A stretch of DNA of 43,859 nt. It comes from Lachnospiraceae bacterium. Lineage in GTDB: Bacteria > Bacillota > Clostridia > Lachnospirales > Lachnospiraceae. The translations under genes and the position numbers were made by a program. Positions 1 to 7,988 of this stretch are shown piece by piece. The notes beneath the pieces were generated by a model. It was not told where the DNA came from, did no database searches, and saw only the letters and a program-made list of their open reading frames with translations. Location: the NCBI GenBank assembly GCA_024684055.1, contig JAIKXN010000091.1:1-43859 (forward strand). Reading direction: 5' to 3'. Position 1 is the first letter of the stretch. Every line of letters starts with the position of its first letter.

Positions 1-872
1 GGATGTGAAGTCATGAATCTTATTCTTTCGAGGCCTTCTATTTTTTCAACTCTTCTCAAAAGTTCGGCAAAAGAAATCGGTTCGCTTAAATTCTTTCCGT
101 ACGAATTGACATTCTGACCGAGAAGCATTATTTCAACACAACCGTCTTTTACAAGACCTTCGATCTCTTTAATAATTTCGTCTGCTTCCCTGCTTCTTTC
201 TCTGCCTCTGACATATGGTACGATACAGTATGTGCAGAAATTATTGCATCCGAACATGATATTAACGCCGGATTTATAAAAATATTTTCTGTCAACGGGA
301 AGTTTTTCACAGATGATCTCAGTTTTTTCCCAGCGGCTTACAAGCGTTTTTCCTCTGACGACAATGTCGCTTTCATACTGAGCATCATATGTACGCTCAA
401 AACCGACATAAACATAATATAAATATTCTGCGAATCTGAAGAGATTATGCGTACCAAGGATCAGGTCGACGAAAGAATAACTTTTGCAAAGTTTATCGAT
501 AACGGTTTCTTCCTGCGTCATGCATCCGCAAAGAACTACTTTCATTTCGGGATTCTGTTTTTTGTAAGTTGATAATCTTCCGAGTCTTCCGTATACTTTC
601 TGGTTTGCATTGTCTCTTACGGAACAAGTATTGTAAATCGTAAGATCCGCATTTTCGTCTTCGATCACTTCAAAACCGACGGATTTTAAAATACCTGTAA
701 TCTTTTCTGAATCTCTGGCATTCATCTGACATCCGAATGTCTCGACGCATGCGGTTATTTCTCTGTTTTTAGTTGTTTTTAAATGTGAAACAACATCTTT
801 TAGAAGATCGATATAATAATACTGTCTTTTGATCTCTTCAGAGTTGTCTCTTGTTTCAAAATTATTAATCAT
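1..872 (-). CDS. miaB: tRNA-2-methylthio-N6-dimethylallyladenosine synthase MiaB (partial, N-terminal part)
   Basis: MiaB is a radical SAM methylthiotransferase that adds the 2-methylthio group to i6A37 of tRNAs reading UNN codons. I translated this frame by hand. It opens at an ATG at 872 and stays open to the window edge, so only about 290 N-terminal residues are present. Visible features are the UPF0004 domain with ETFGCQMNARDS and NTCSVRDNA, a third cluster cysteine in LCGCM, and the radical SAM signature CNNFCTYC followed by VPYVRGRERSR. LGQNVNSYG is also typical of the family. The gene follows proA by 11 bp and is probably in its operon. No good Shine-Dalgarno sequence sits just before this ATG (a GGAGAAGGACAGG stretch lies about 19 nt upstream), so the exact start is uncertain. 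The identity is not in doubt. The TRAM domain would lie beyond the left edge. Confidence 0.95.
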   Translation of the reverse strand, partial: MINNFETRDNSEEIKRQYYYIDLLKDVVSHLKTTKNREITACVETFGCQMNARDSEKITGILKSVGFEVIEDENADLTIYNTCSVRDNANQKVYGRLGRLSTYKKQNPEMKVVLCGCMTQEETVIDKLCKSYSFVDLILGTHNLFRFAEYLYYVYVGFERTYDAQYESDIVVRGKTLVSRWEKTEIICEKLPVDRKYFYKSGVNIMFGCNNFCTYCIVPYVRGRERSREADEIIKEIEGLVKDGCVEIMLLGQNVNSYGKNLSEPISFAELLRRVEKIEGLERIRFMTSH

Positions 873-883
873 ATATAAAAATT

Positions 884-2128
884 TTAACGAACCTGTCCTT
901 CTCCGGTAATTTTATATTTGTATGAAGTCAATTCTCTTAACCCCATGGGACCTCTTGCATGGAGTTTCTGAGTAGAAATACCAATCTCAGCGCCAAGGCC
1001 GAATTCAAAGCCGTCAGTAAATCTCGTGGATACGTTTCTGTATACACATGCGGCATCAACGCCGTTTAAAAACTTCTCTGCAGCTTCATCGTTTTCTGTG
1101 ACGATACAGTCGGAATGGCCCGTATTGTATTTATTGATATGAGCGATAGCTTCTTCAACGCTTTCAACCGTCTTAATCGATAAAATGTAATCAAGATATT
1201 CCGTACCGAAATCTTCCTCTGTCGCATCCTTGCAGTCGATGATTTCTTTGGTAAAAGAATCGCCGCGAAGTTCAACATTTTTCTCATCGAGTTTTTTCTT
1301 GACTGCGGGAAGAAATTTATCTCTGATATCTTTATGAACAACAAGAGACTCGCAGGCATTGCAGACACCGATTCTCTGAGTTTTCGCATTAAAGATGATA
1401 TTTACGGCCATATCAACATCGGCATCCTTGTCAACGTAAACGTGGCAGTTACCGCTTCCTGTTTCGATAACGGGAATCGTTGAATTGTTGACCACTGCCT
1501 GAATAAGAGCTGCGCTTCCTCTCGGAATGATAACATCAACATATTTGTTAAGTTTCATGAATGCTGTTGTTGTTTCTCTGTCAGTCTTTTCGATAAGTTG
1601 AATTGCATTATCATCAACGCCCTCTGCTTTGAGGACTTCTCTTATGATTTTAGTAATCGCGATATTTGTATTGATGGCATCGGAACCGCCCTTTAAAATG
1701 ACAACATTACCGCTCTTAAACGCAAGTGCAAATGCATCAACGGTTACGTTCGGTCTGTTTTCGTAAATAATTCCCACAACGCCCAAAGGAACGCTTACTT
1801 TGGTAATAAGCATATTCTTGGGGTGCTTATAAGAATCAAGCACTCTACCGATGGGATCGGGGAGTTTGATAACCTGTCTTATACCTTCGCAGATTCCTTC
1901 GATTCTTGAATCGTCAAGTTTAAGACGGTCCATTTTTCCCGGATGCATATTGTTTGCAACAGCAACATCAAGATCTTTTGCATTTTCGCCAAGGATGTAA
2001 TCTTTATTCTTAACGATAGCATCGGATACTTTCTTTAATACTTCGTTTTTCTTTTCGGTCGATAATAAACCGATTGTATATTTTGCATTTTTGGCATTGC
2101 TTCCGAGTGTTTCAAGATACATAATCAT
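884..2128 (-). CDS. proA: Gamma-glutamyl phosphate reductase ProA
   Basis: This cytoplasmic enzyme reduces gamma-glutamyl phosphate to glutamate-5-semialdehyde with NADPH, the second step of proline synthesis. The 414-residue protein has the usual length and the aldehyde dehydrogenase-like fold. The family motif around the catalytic cysteine is present as VCNACESLVVH (Cys256). The nucleotide-binding region KVPLGVVGIIYENRPN-like (about 110-127) and LKGGSDA (145-151) are clear, and the C-terminus FTDGFEFGLGAEIGIST is diagnostic. The ATG at 2128 overlaps the stop of the DUF896 gene by 4 bp (ATGA), so translation is probably coupled; a second in-frame ATG two codons later is an alternative. proB lies just upstream beyond the small DUF896 gene, so the proline kinase and reductase are co-located but separated by that insert. 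Confidence 0.97.
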   Translation of the reverse strand: MIMYLETLGSNAKNAKYTIGLLSTEKKNEVLKKVSDAIVKNKDYILGENAKDLDVAVANNMHPGKMDRLKLDDSRIEGICEGIRQVIKLPDPIGRVLDSYKHPKNMLITKVSVPLGVVGIIYENRPNVTVDAFALAFKSGNVVILKGGSDAINTNIAITKIIREVLKAEGVDDNAIQLIEKTDRETTTAFMKLNKYVDVIIPRGSAALIQAVVNNSTIPVIETGSGNCHVYVDKDADVDMAVNIIFNAKTQRIGVCNACESLVVHKDIRDKFLPAVKKKLDEKNVELRGDSFTKEIIDCKDATEEDFGTEYLDYILSIKTVESVEEAIAHINKYNTGHSDCIVTENDEAAEKFLNGVDAACVYRNVSTRFTDGFEFGLGAEIGISTQKLHARGPMGLRELTSYKYKITGEGQVR

Positions 2129-2337
2129 TCTCCCTGTTTCTTTTCAAGTTTATGAACGCTTCCGTCAGCCTCTTTGATATAAATGGAATCAAGCTGACTT
2201 TTGAGATTTCCGCGAATATTTGCAACATAAGCCCTCCGAAGTTCCTGCTGTTCTTTTAATTCAGCATCGTTAAGTCCTTCAGCCTGCGACTTATGATACA
2301 GTTCATTTATTCTTTTTATCATTTCTTCAACGTTCAT
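2125..2337 (-). CDS. DUF896 (YnzC/UPF0291-like) small protein
   Basis: This is a 70-residue, charged, helical protein of the DUF896/UPF0291 family, whose best-known member is Bacillus subtilis YnzC. The family features are an N-terminal helix ending in RINELYHKSQAEGLNDAELKEQ and the motif LRRAYVANIRGNLKSQLDSI. The biochemical function is unknown. The gene sits between proB and proA and its stop codon overlaps the proA start (ATGA). The sequence before its ATG is almost pure A/T and has no visible Shine-Dalgarno, unlike nearly every other gene here. Expression may therefore be weak, or the real start may be the internal ATG at codon 6. Family assignment is fairly secure; the role is open. Confidence 0.85.
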   Translation of the reverse strand: MNVEEMIKRINELYHKSQAEGLNDAELKEQQELRRAYVANIRGNLKSQLDSIYIKEADGSVHKLEKKQGE

Positions 2338-2367
2338 ATATTTTTCGAATTTTTTTAATTATTTTTT

Positions 2368-2429
2368 TCTAAATTAAGTTTTATACAAATCATTTTTGTC
2401 TAAATTAGGTTTTATACAGATCATTTTTC
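2368..2429. repeat. Two-copy 31-bp tandem repeat upstream of the DUF896-proA genes
   Basis: Two adjacent 31-bp units (2368-2398 and 2399-2429) differ at only three positions. Each begins TCTAAATTA and contains TTTTATACA followed by ATCATTTTT. On the minus strand each unit carries a TGTATAAAAC stretch that resembles a -10 box, so the repeat may duplicate a weak promoter for the DUF896-proA-miaB genes. The 168-bp gap (2338-2505) is otherwise A/T-rich, with no convincing hairpin terminator. Confidence 0.8.
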
Positions 2430-2505
2430 AGTAATTGCAGAGAGCATAATTATTGATATGTAAGTTTCTGTATTTTGATCTGTATACATCATATTTTAAT
2501 CTGCA

Positions 2506-3354
2506 TTATTCTTCGAGATTACCGACGAAATTCTTAAGCGTGAAATCTTCGTCTTTATCAGCCACAAAAAGTGTTCCGAAATTTCTTCCGTCCATGATTC
2601 TGTGAAGAATATGAATATCTTCGCTGTTGCAGATAATCATATCGATTCCGGATTTTGTTGCTATCTGAGCTGCGTGAATTTTTGTATTCATTCCGCCGGT
2701 TCCGATCGATGAACCTGTTTCGCCTTTACCCATATTGATGATCTTATCATCAATCTTCTCTACAACCTCGATAAATTCAGCATCGGGATTTGTACGTGGG
2801 TTATCGGTATAAAGTCCGTCAATATCAGACAAAAGGATGAGGAGATCCGCATCGATCAAAGATGCAACGATGGCACTTAAAGTATCATTGTCACCGAATT
2901 TGATCTCGAATGTGGAAATCGTATCGTTTTCGTTAACAACAGGAATAACACCCATATCAAGAAGTTCCATGAAAGTATTTCGCGCATTGATCCTGTTGGT
3001 ATCATTGGTGATCGTATCTTTTGTCATAAGAATCTGCGCGCATACCTGGCTGTATTCCGCAAAGATTTTCTGATATACCATCATGAGTCTTGACTGACCG
3101 ATTGCGGCACATGCCTGCTTAACGGAAATGCTCTGGCTGGCATCTTTGATATGAACTGCTCTTTTACCTACGGAAATGGCACCTGAGGTAACGAGAACAA
3201 CATCTTTTCCGCTGTTTCTGATATTTACGAGTTCTCTTATGAGAACTTCAATTCTGTTATAATCGAGACCGCCTGTTTCGGGGTGTGTAAGACTGGAAGA
3301 ACCAATCTTAATAACAACTCTTTTTTTGTCGGCAATGGCTTCTCTTAAATTCAT
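2506..3354 (-). CDS. proB: Glutamate 5-kinase ProB (short form without PUA domain)
   Basis: ProB phosphorylates glutamate with ATP to gamma-glutamyl phosphate, the first and usually feedback-inhibited step of proline synthesis. The 282 residues cover only the amino-acid-kinase domain: VVIKIGSSSL at the N-terminus, LVTSGAISVGKRAV, VVNENDTIS, KFGDNDTLSAIVASLIDADLL and GTGGMNTKIHAAQIA. Enterobacterial ProB is about 367 residues and ends in a PUA domain, which is absent here; short forms are common in Firmicutes. The start ATG overlaps the stop of the upstream FAD dehydrogenase (ATGA at 3351-3354). An AGGA about nine bases upstream can serve as ribosome binding site. Confidence 0.96.
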   Translation of the reverse strand: MNLREAIADKKRVVIKIGSSSLTHPETGGLDYNRIEVLIRELVNIRNSGKDVVLVTSGAISVGKRAVHIKDASQSISVKQACAAIGQSRLMMVYQKIFAEYSQVCAQILMTKDTITNDTNRINARNTFMELLDMGVIPVVNENDTISTFEIKFGDNDTLSAIVASLIDADLLILLSDIDGLYTDNPRTNPDAEFIEVVEKIDDKIINMGKGETGSSIGTGGMNTKIHAAQIATKSGIDMIICNSEDIHILHRIMDGRNFGTLFVADKDEDFTLKNFVGNLEE

Positions 3355-5003
3355 GATATTTCATCCTGTAAGCTTTCTATTATTTTTTTCGCAACTTTCA
3401 TTCCGTCCATTGCTGCGGATACTATTCCGCCGGCATAACCGGCACCTTCCCCGCATGGATAGATTCCTTTGATGCTGCCTTCAAGATTATCATCCCTGAT
3501 GATTTTGACAGGCGACGAACTCCTTGTTTCGGAAGCGGCGATCAATGGATTTGATTTAGCATAATTTTTTATTTTTCTGTCATAATAAAGAAGTGCGTCA
3601 GCGAAATCTTTATTAACAAACGGCGGATAAATCGAGGAAATATCAGTATATGTATATTCCCCTTTTATGGCTTTATCCGCATCTGTTGTATTTTCATCGA
3701 ATATGATATCCGATTCATAATCCGTGTCTTTAACAAAGTTTTCAAAAGTCGAAACGGGAATTTTACCGTTCCCCGCTTTGTATGTATTTTCTTCGATCCT
3801 TCTCTGAAGTTTCATTCCGGAAAATACATCTTCCGGATCAAGATCAGATTCTTTTATCTGAACTATAACCGCGGAATTCGCATATCCCGAATCTCTTTTA
3901 TTATCGCTCATGCCGTTAACGCAGAGCATGTTTTTTTCGCTTGATGCATTAACAACATATCCGCCCGGGCACATGCAGAAAGTGTAAACGCCTCTTTCCT
4001 CTCCCTGATATGTGAGTTTGTAACTCGAACTTTCGAGATTCTCGTAAATATCTTCATAGGATTCGCCATACTGCGATCTGTTGATGAAATCCTGTGTATG
4101 AATTACTCTGAAGCCCATCGCAAAAGGTTTTACGCACATATCAAGCCTTGGATAAAGCTTTTCAAAAGTATCTCTCGATGAATGACCGATCGCAAGTATG
4201 ATCTTGTCGCATTCCATGACTGATTCCTGACCGTTTAAAACATTTTCAAGAACCGCACCGGTTACTTTTCCGCCTTTTTCTTTTATATCTGTAAACTTCG
4301 TGGAAAAAAGGATCTTAACACCGTTTTCCAGAAGTTTTTTTCTTATATTCGTAACTACAAGTCTTAAATCATCGGTTCCGATATGCGGTTTCGAATCATA
4401 TAAGATGTTTTCTTTGGCACCGTTTTTTACAAAAGTATTAAGAATAAAATCTTTTCTTCCGTCGGAATCTTTGACACCGGTATTCAGTTTGCCATCCGAA
4501 AACGTGCCGGCTCCGCCTTCGCCGAACTGTACATTGCTTGAAGTGTCAAGTTTTCCGGTATTCCAAAATTTTTCCACATCATTTATTCTGTCTTCAACCG
4601 CTTTTCCGCGATCGATTAGAGTTACATCAAATCCGGCTTCGGATAAAAGTATCGATGAAAAAAGACCCGCAGGTCCCATTCCGACAACAAGAATTCTGCA
4701 TTTTGAACTCCTGCCGGAATTCTTTAATCTCCCTAAGAATTCTTCGGAAAGATATTCGTACTCTTTTTCTTCATACGATACAACGTTTTTGTTTCTTTTG
4801 ATCAGAGCTTTTTCTTCGTTTTCATCGAGTGAAAGTATTACGGAATAAATAAACATTATGTTTTCTTTTTCACGCGCATCCACAGATTTTTTAAGGATTT
4901 TAAAATCTTTTATTACACTTTTGATCCTGTACTGAGTGACAATAAAATTCTTAATATCGATATTCTTTTTGGCACTTATCTTTAAAGAATCTATTTTAAT
5001 CAT
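3351..5003 (-). CDS. FAD-dependent dehydrogenase, COG2509-type
   Basis: This 550-residue flavoprotein belongs to the uncharacterised FAD-dependent dehydrogenase family (COG2509) found in many Clostridia. An N-terminal alpha/beta domain (about 1-100) precedes the dinucleotide-binding motif ILVVGMGPAGLFSS with the acidic end TLIDRG. A second family stretch NVQFGEGGAGTFSDGKLNTG is conserved in these proteins. The C-terminal FAD motif GIYPCGEGAGYAGGIVSAAMDG (split here as GIYPCGEGAGYAGG then IVSAAMDG) is clear. No transmembrane segment or iron-sulfur motif is seen. The substrate is unknown. It starts 4 bp after the flippase stop and overlaps proB by ATGA, so it is in the same transcript, but this gives no clear functional clue. 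Confidence 0.85.
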   Translation of the reverse strand: MIKIDSLKISAKKNIDIKNFIVTQYRIKSVIKDFKILKKSVDAREKENIMFIYSVILSLDENEEKALIKRNKNVVSYEEKEYEYLSEEFLGRLKNSGRSSKCRILVVGMGPAGLFSSILLSEAGFDVTLIDRGKAVEDRINDVEKFWNTGKLDTSSNVQFGEGGAGTFSDGKLNTGVKDSDGRKDFILNTFVKNGAKENILYDSKPHIGTDDLRLVVTNIRKKLLENGVKILFSTKFTDIKEKGGKVTGAVLENVLNGQESVMECDKIILAIGHSSRDTFEKLYPRLDMCVKPFAMGFRVIHTQDFINRSQYGESYEDIYENLESSSYKLTYQGEERGVYTFCMCPGGYVVNASSEKNMLCVNGMSDNKRDSGYANSAVIVQIKESDLDPEDVFSGMKLQRRIEENTYKAGNGKIPVSTFENFVKDTDYESDIIFDENTTDADKAIKGEYTYTDISSIYPPFVNKDFADALLYYDRKIKNYAKSNPLIAASETRSSSPVKIIRDDNLEGSIKGIYPCGEGAGYAGGIVSAAMDGMKVAKKIIESLQDEIS

Positions 5004-5007
5004 AAAA

Positions 5008-6669
5008 TTATTCTTCGTCCTTATATAATCCCAGACGTCTTAAAAACGAATATATCTTTGTACCGAAAGGAATCAGAGACAGATCGTATTCATTCACGCC
5101 CTTAAGAAGGATAAGAGAAACAAAATATACGACGATCGCAAGAATCATCGCGATTGCAAGCGCAAGCATGTCAGGTCCGACTTTCGAAATGATAAAATAA
5201 ACAAGGAAAGTGATCACGCCCATTATGCATGATGAAATAAGCGGGATGATAAAGGTCTGCTTGAGTTCCTGCTTGTAAGCTATCGTTCTGTAAATCGCAA
5301 GGTGGTTAAGCACGCTTACAAATACGGCAAATAAAAGATTTGCGACAACAACGGAATGAATGCCCATCTTTAATACTTTTAACATGAACACAAGCGAAAG
5401 CAGGTGCAATACAAATGCGATGAGCGAATTAAGGACAGGTGTTTTAAGCTTGTTGAGTCCCTGTAAAATTCCGTTTCCGAGTGTGGATAACGAGAAAAAT
5501 ACCACACTTATCGAACCGTATAAAAGCATGATCGCAGCAAGGTCGATCTCGCCGGTGTTAAAAAGAAGATTCAGTATGGGTTTTCCCAGTATCGCAAGGC
5601 CGAATGCCGAAGGAAACGAAATGATCATCGTTACTCTTATAACGGTAGCCATCTTACTTCTTGCCGAAACATAATCCTTATTTTCGATGCTTGCTGTAAG
5701 CGAAGGAATGATTGCCGAACACATGGCATTCGCAAGGGCTATGGGAAGTGTGATCATAAGTTTGTACTTGCCCGAATAAACACCCCAGAGCGCAGACTTA
5801 ACATTTTCTTCGCCTATGCTTATCATATGATGATTGAAAACAGACTGGTCTACCACGCCGCAGATATTGTACATAACCGAGCAGAGGATCATGGGGATCG
5901 CTGTTTTCGTTATAAGGAAAAGTACATCAAGAAATGTATCCTTGTTCTTTGATGTATCGTTTAAAACTCTTTTGTCTATCGCCCTTTTGTTATGCGAATA
6001 AAAATACATCATAAGCAAAAGGCCGGATAAAGCTCCCACTCCGCAGCCTATCGTGGCACCGGCGGCACCGAATGCGGGAGCATAATTTTCATTCATCATA
6101 AGGTTGCCGTACTTGGTACCGATGCCAAACAAAAGGCTTGCGGCACTTAAAGATACGATAACCAGAATAATCTGTTCAAGGATCTGAGAAACAGCCGTGA
6201 AATGCATTACGCCGAGGCCTTGGAAATAGCCTCTGAAAACAGCCATTAAAGCAACAACGAATATCGTGGGAGCAAGAACCCTTAAAGCCATCGTACTCAT
6301 GGCTTCACCCATAACCGTGGTTGCAAAAAAGTCGGCGAATATAAATACTATTACAGAAAAAATACCGCCCGATATAACGGCAAAAAGCAAGGCCCCCTGA
6401 AATACTTTCTGCATTTTCTTGTACTGGCCCCTGCTCTGTCTTTGTGCTATAAGTTTGCTTACTGCCGAAGGTAGGCTGTAAGAAGACAATATAAGAATTA
6501 TTGAATAAAATTCATAAGCTCCGGCATAATAACCGTTTCCTATATCGCCTATGATATTCGTAAGAGGTACTCTTCTTGCAAGTCCGATAATCCTGCATAT
6601 GATACCGGCTATGGCGAGAATCGAACCCTGAACGACTATTCCTTTGGCAATTTTTCTTTTCTCAGACAT
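5008..6669 (-). CDS. SpoVB/MurJ-like polysaccharide flippase (MOP superfamily)
   Basis: This polytopic membrane protein is of the oligosaccharide/lipid flippase group that includes SpoVB and MurJ-like proteins. It probably moves an undecaprenyl-linked cell-wall or surface-polysaccharide precursor across the membrane. The N-terminus has the family stretch GSILAIAGIICRIIGLARRVPLTNIIGDIGNGYY followed by SLPSAVSKLIAQR (read as two adjoining motifs), and about 14 hydrophobic segments follow. I place the start at 6669 rather than at an upstream in-frame codon at 6702. GAGG lies five bases before this ATG, and the longer form would overlap rlmH. That gives 553 residues, the usual size. It is 13 bp downstream of rlmH. 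Whether it is the essential lipid II flippase or a dispensable paralogue cannot be told from the sequence. Confidence 0.85.
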   Translation of the reverse strand: MSEKRKIAKGIVVQGSILAIAGIICRIIGLARRVPLTNIIGDIGNGYYAGAYEFYSIILILSSYSLPSAVSKLIAQRQSRGQYKKMQKVFQGALLFAVISGGIFSVIVFIFADFFATTVMGEAMSTMALRVLAPTIFVVALMAVFRGYFQGLGVMHFTAVSQILEQIILVIVSLSAASLLFGIGTKYGNLMMNENYAPAFGAAGATIGCGVGALSGLLLMMYFYSHNKRAIDKRVLNDTSKNKDTFLDVLFLITKTAIPMILCSVMYNICGVVDQSVFNHHMISIGEENVKSALWGVYSGKYKLMITLPIALANAMCSAIIPSLTASIENKDYVSARSKMATVIRVTMIISFPSAFGLAILGKPILNLLFNTGEIDLAAIMLLYGSISVVFFSLSTLGNGILQGLNKLKTPVLNSLIAFVLHLLSLVFMLKVLKMGIHSVVVANLLFAVFVSVLNHLAIYRTIAYKQELKQTFIIPLISSCIMGVITFLVYFIISKVGPDMLALAIAMILAIVVYFVSLILLKGVNEYDLSLIPFGTKIYSFLRRLGLYKDEE

Positions 6670-6682
6670 ATATACCTCAGCC

Positions 6683-7162
6683 CTATTTGTGATAAGGCTC
6701 ATTGTTAATGATTTTGAATGCTCTGTATACCTGTTCGAGCAAAATAACTCTCATAAGCTGATGAGGGAAAGTCATGTCGGAAAAAGACAATTTATTATCG
6801 GAGATTGCTTTTACGGAATCGCTTAATCCCAAAGAACCTCCGATTATAAAACAGATACTGCTTGTCCCGCCGACAGCAAGTTCATTTATTCTTTTGGAAA
6901 AAGAAACGGAATCATATTTTTTTCCTTCAATCTCAAGCGTAAATACAAATGAATTCGAAGGGATTTTCTTTAAGATCCGCTCCCCTTCCCTGTTTTTGAT
7001 GATTTCGGCCTGAGCTTCGCTTATACCCTGTGAAGCCTCTTCGTCTTCAACTTCGATGATCGTAAGTTTGCAGAATCTCGAAAGTCTTTTTGAGTATTCG
7101 GCCAAAGAATCCTTAAAATACTTTTCTTTGATCTTACCGACACCTATTACGGTTATATTCAT
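6683..7162 (-). CDS. rlmH: 23S rRNA (pseudouridine1915-N3)-methyltransferase RlmH
   Basis: RlmH is a small SPOUT-class methyltransferase that N3-methylates pseudouridine 1915 in helix 69 of 23S rRNA, at the 70S stage. The 159-residue length matches the family exactly. The SPOUT knot is visible as FIIGGSLGLSDSVK with the C-terminal FSDMTFPHQLMRVILLEQVYRAFKI and the terminal NNEPYHK that contributes to substrate binding. The start overlaps the stop of the upstream zinc-ribbon gene by 4 bp (ATGA). Confidence 0.97.
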   Translation of the reverse strand: MNITVIGVGKIKEKYFKDSLAEYSKRLSRFCKLTIIEVEDEEASQGISEAQAEIIKNREGERILKKIPSNSFVFTLEIEGKKYDSVSFSKRINELAVGGTSSICFIIGGSLGLSDSVKAISDNKLSFSDMTFPHQLMRVILLEQVYRAFKIINNEPYHK

Positions 7163-7986
7163 CCGAAAATATCCTCGTAATGCTTATCGATTATCGTATC
7201 AACGTAATTCTCGTCAAGTTCCGGGAATTTTGCGAGTACAAGGAATTTGATCTTGGCATTTCTTTTAAAGAAATTCATCTGGTCGTCATCGCTTATGTCG
7301 ATATCATAATCGATCGTTTTCTTTGTAATGTTTTCAACGAACCATTCTTCGAATTTATCGTTGTTTTCGGATTCCCTGCCTGCTTCCGTCTTAAGCTTTT
7401 TGACTTTAACGATACTGTTAATGCCAAAATAAACAAACATTGCAAAAAAGAGGAACAATACACCGTCAATTACATAAGAAAAAGTTGAACCTACTTTAAA
7501 CGGAAGTACACCGAGCATGAGAAGCCCGATAAAAGTACAGCCGAGAACACCCATAATTATAAGCATTATACCGGTTGAAAGATTTTCTTTGGCTTTTTCT
7601 TCCTTGGAAACGTATTCCTTGGAAGGAGCAACAAATTTCTTTCTGAATTCCTCAGTCGCAATAAGATCTCTTTCTTCCTGAGTAAGTTCGATCTGCTTGA
7701 TTTCTTCGGCCGATGGTTCTTCGTTTGCTTTTTCATTCTTTTTTTCTTCGATTATTTCTTCGCCGAAAGAATCGAATTCCGTTTTGTTTTCAACCGTATT
7801 TACATCATTTTCATCGACATCGATAATATCGTTTCCAAGACCGTTGTTATCGTAATATGAAAACTTGTCTTCAGTATTTTCAATTGGTGTTTTATCTTTT
7901 AGAGAAGCAACCAAAGGGACTTTACAATCCGAGCAGATTGTAAAGCCCTCTCTGTATTCTACTTTGCATTTAGGACAAAAAGGCAT
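7159..7986 (-). CDS. Zinc-ribbon protein with two membrane helices, function unknown
   Basis: I do not recognise a named family for this 275-residue protein. It opens with a zinc ribbon (Cys4, Cys7, Cys18, Cys21: CPKC and CSDC), followed by an acidic low-complexity linker (about 30-130). Two hydrophobic helices follow at about 138-162 and 172-194. A C-terminal acidic/helical segment (about 210-275) ends in FPELDENYVDTIIDKHYEDIFG. The ribbon and C-terminus are probably both cytoplasmic, with a short external loop. The gene starts 2 bp after nfnB and overlaps rlmH by ATGA. Together with the zinc-ribbon protein at 10283-11893 it brackets the nfnAB pair. It could be a membrane adaptor, but nothing in the sequence proves a function. 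Confidence 0.7.
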   Translation of the reverse strand: MPFCPKCKVEYREGFTICSDCKVPLVASLKDKTPIENTEDKFSYYDNNGLGNDIIDVDENDVNTVENKTEFDSFGEEIIEEKKNEKANEEPSAEEIKQIELTQEERDLIATEEFRKKFVAPSKEYVSKEEKAKENLSTGIMLIIMGVLGCTFIGLLMLGVLPFKVGSTFSYVIDGVLFLFFAMFVYFGINSIVKVKKLKTEAGRESENNDKFEEWFVENITKKTIDYDIDISDDDQMNFFKRNAKIKFLVLAKFPELDENYVDTIIDKHYEDIFG

Positions 7987-7988
7987 GT

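Noticed and set aside
2368-2429. CRISPR-like repeats
   Set aside because: The two units are directly adjacent with no spacers, and no cas genes are nearby.
4300-4848. 182-codon plus-strand frame opposite the FAD dehydrogenase
   Set aside because: It is antisense to a well-conserved gene, has a Ser/Phe-rich non-protein-like composition and no ribosome binding site.
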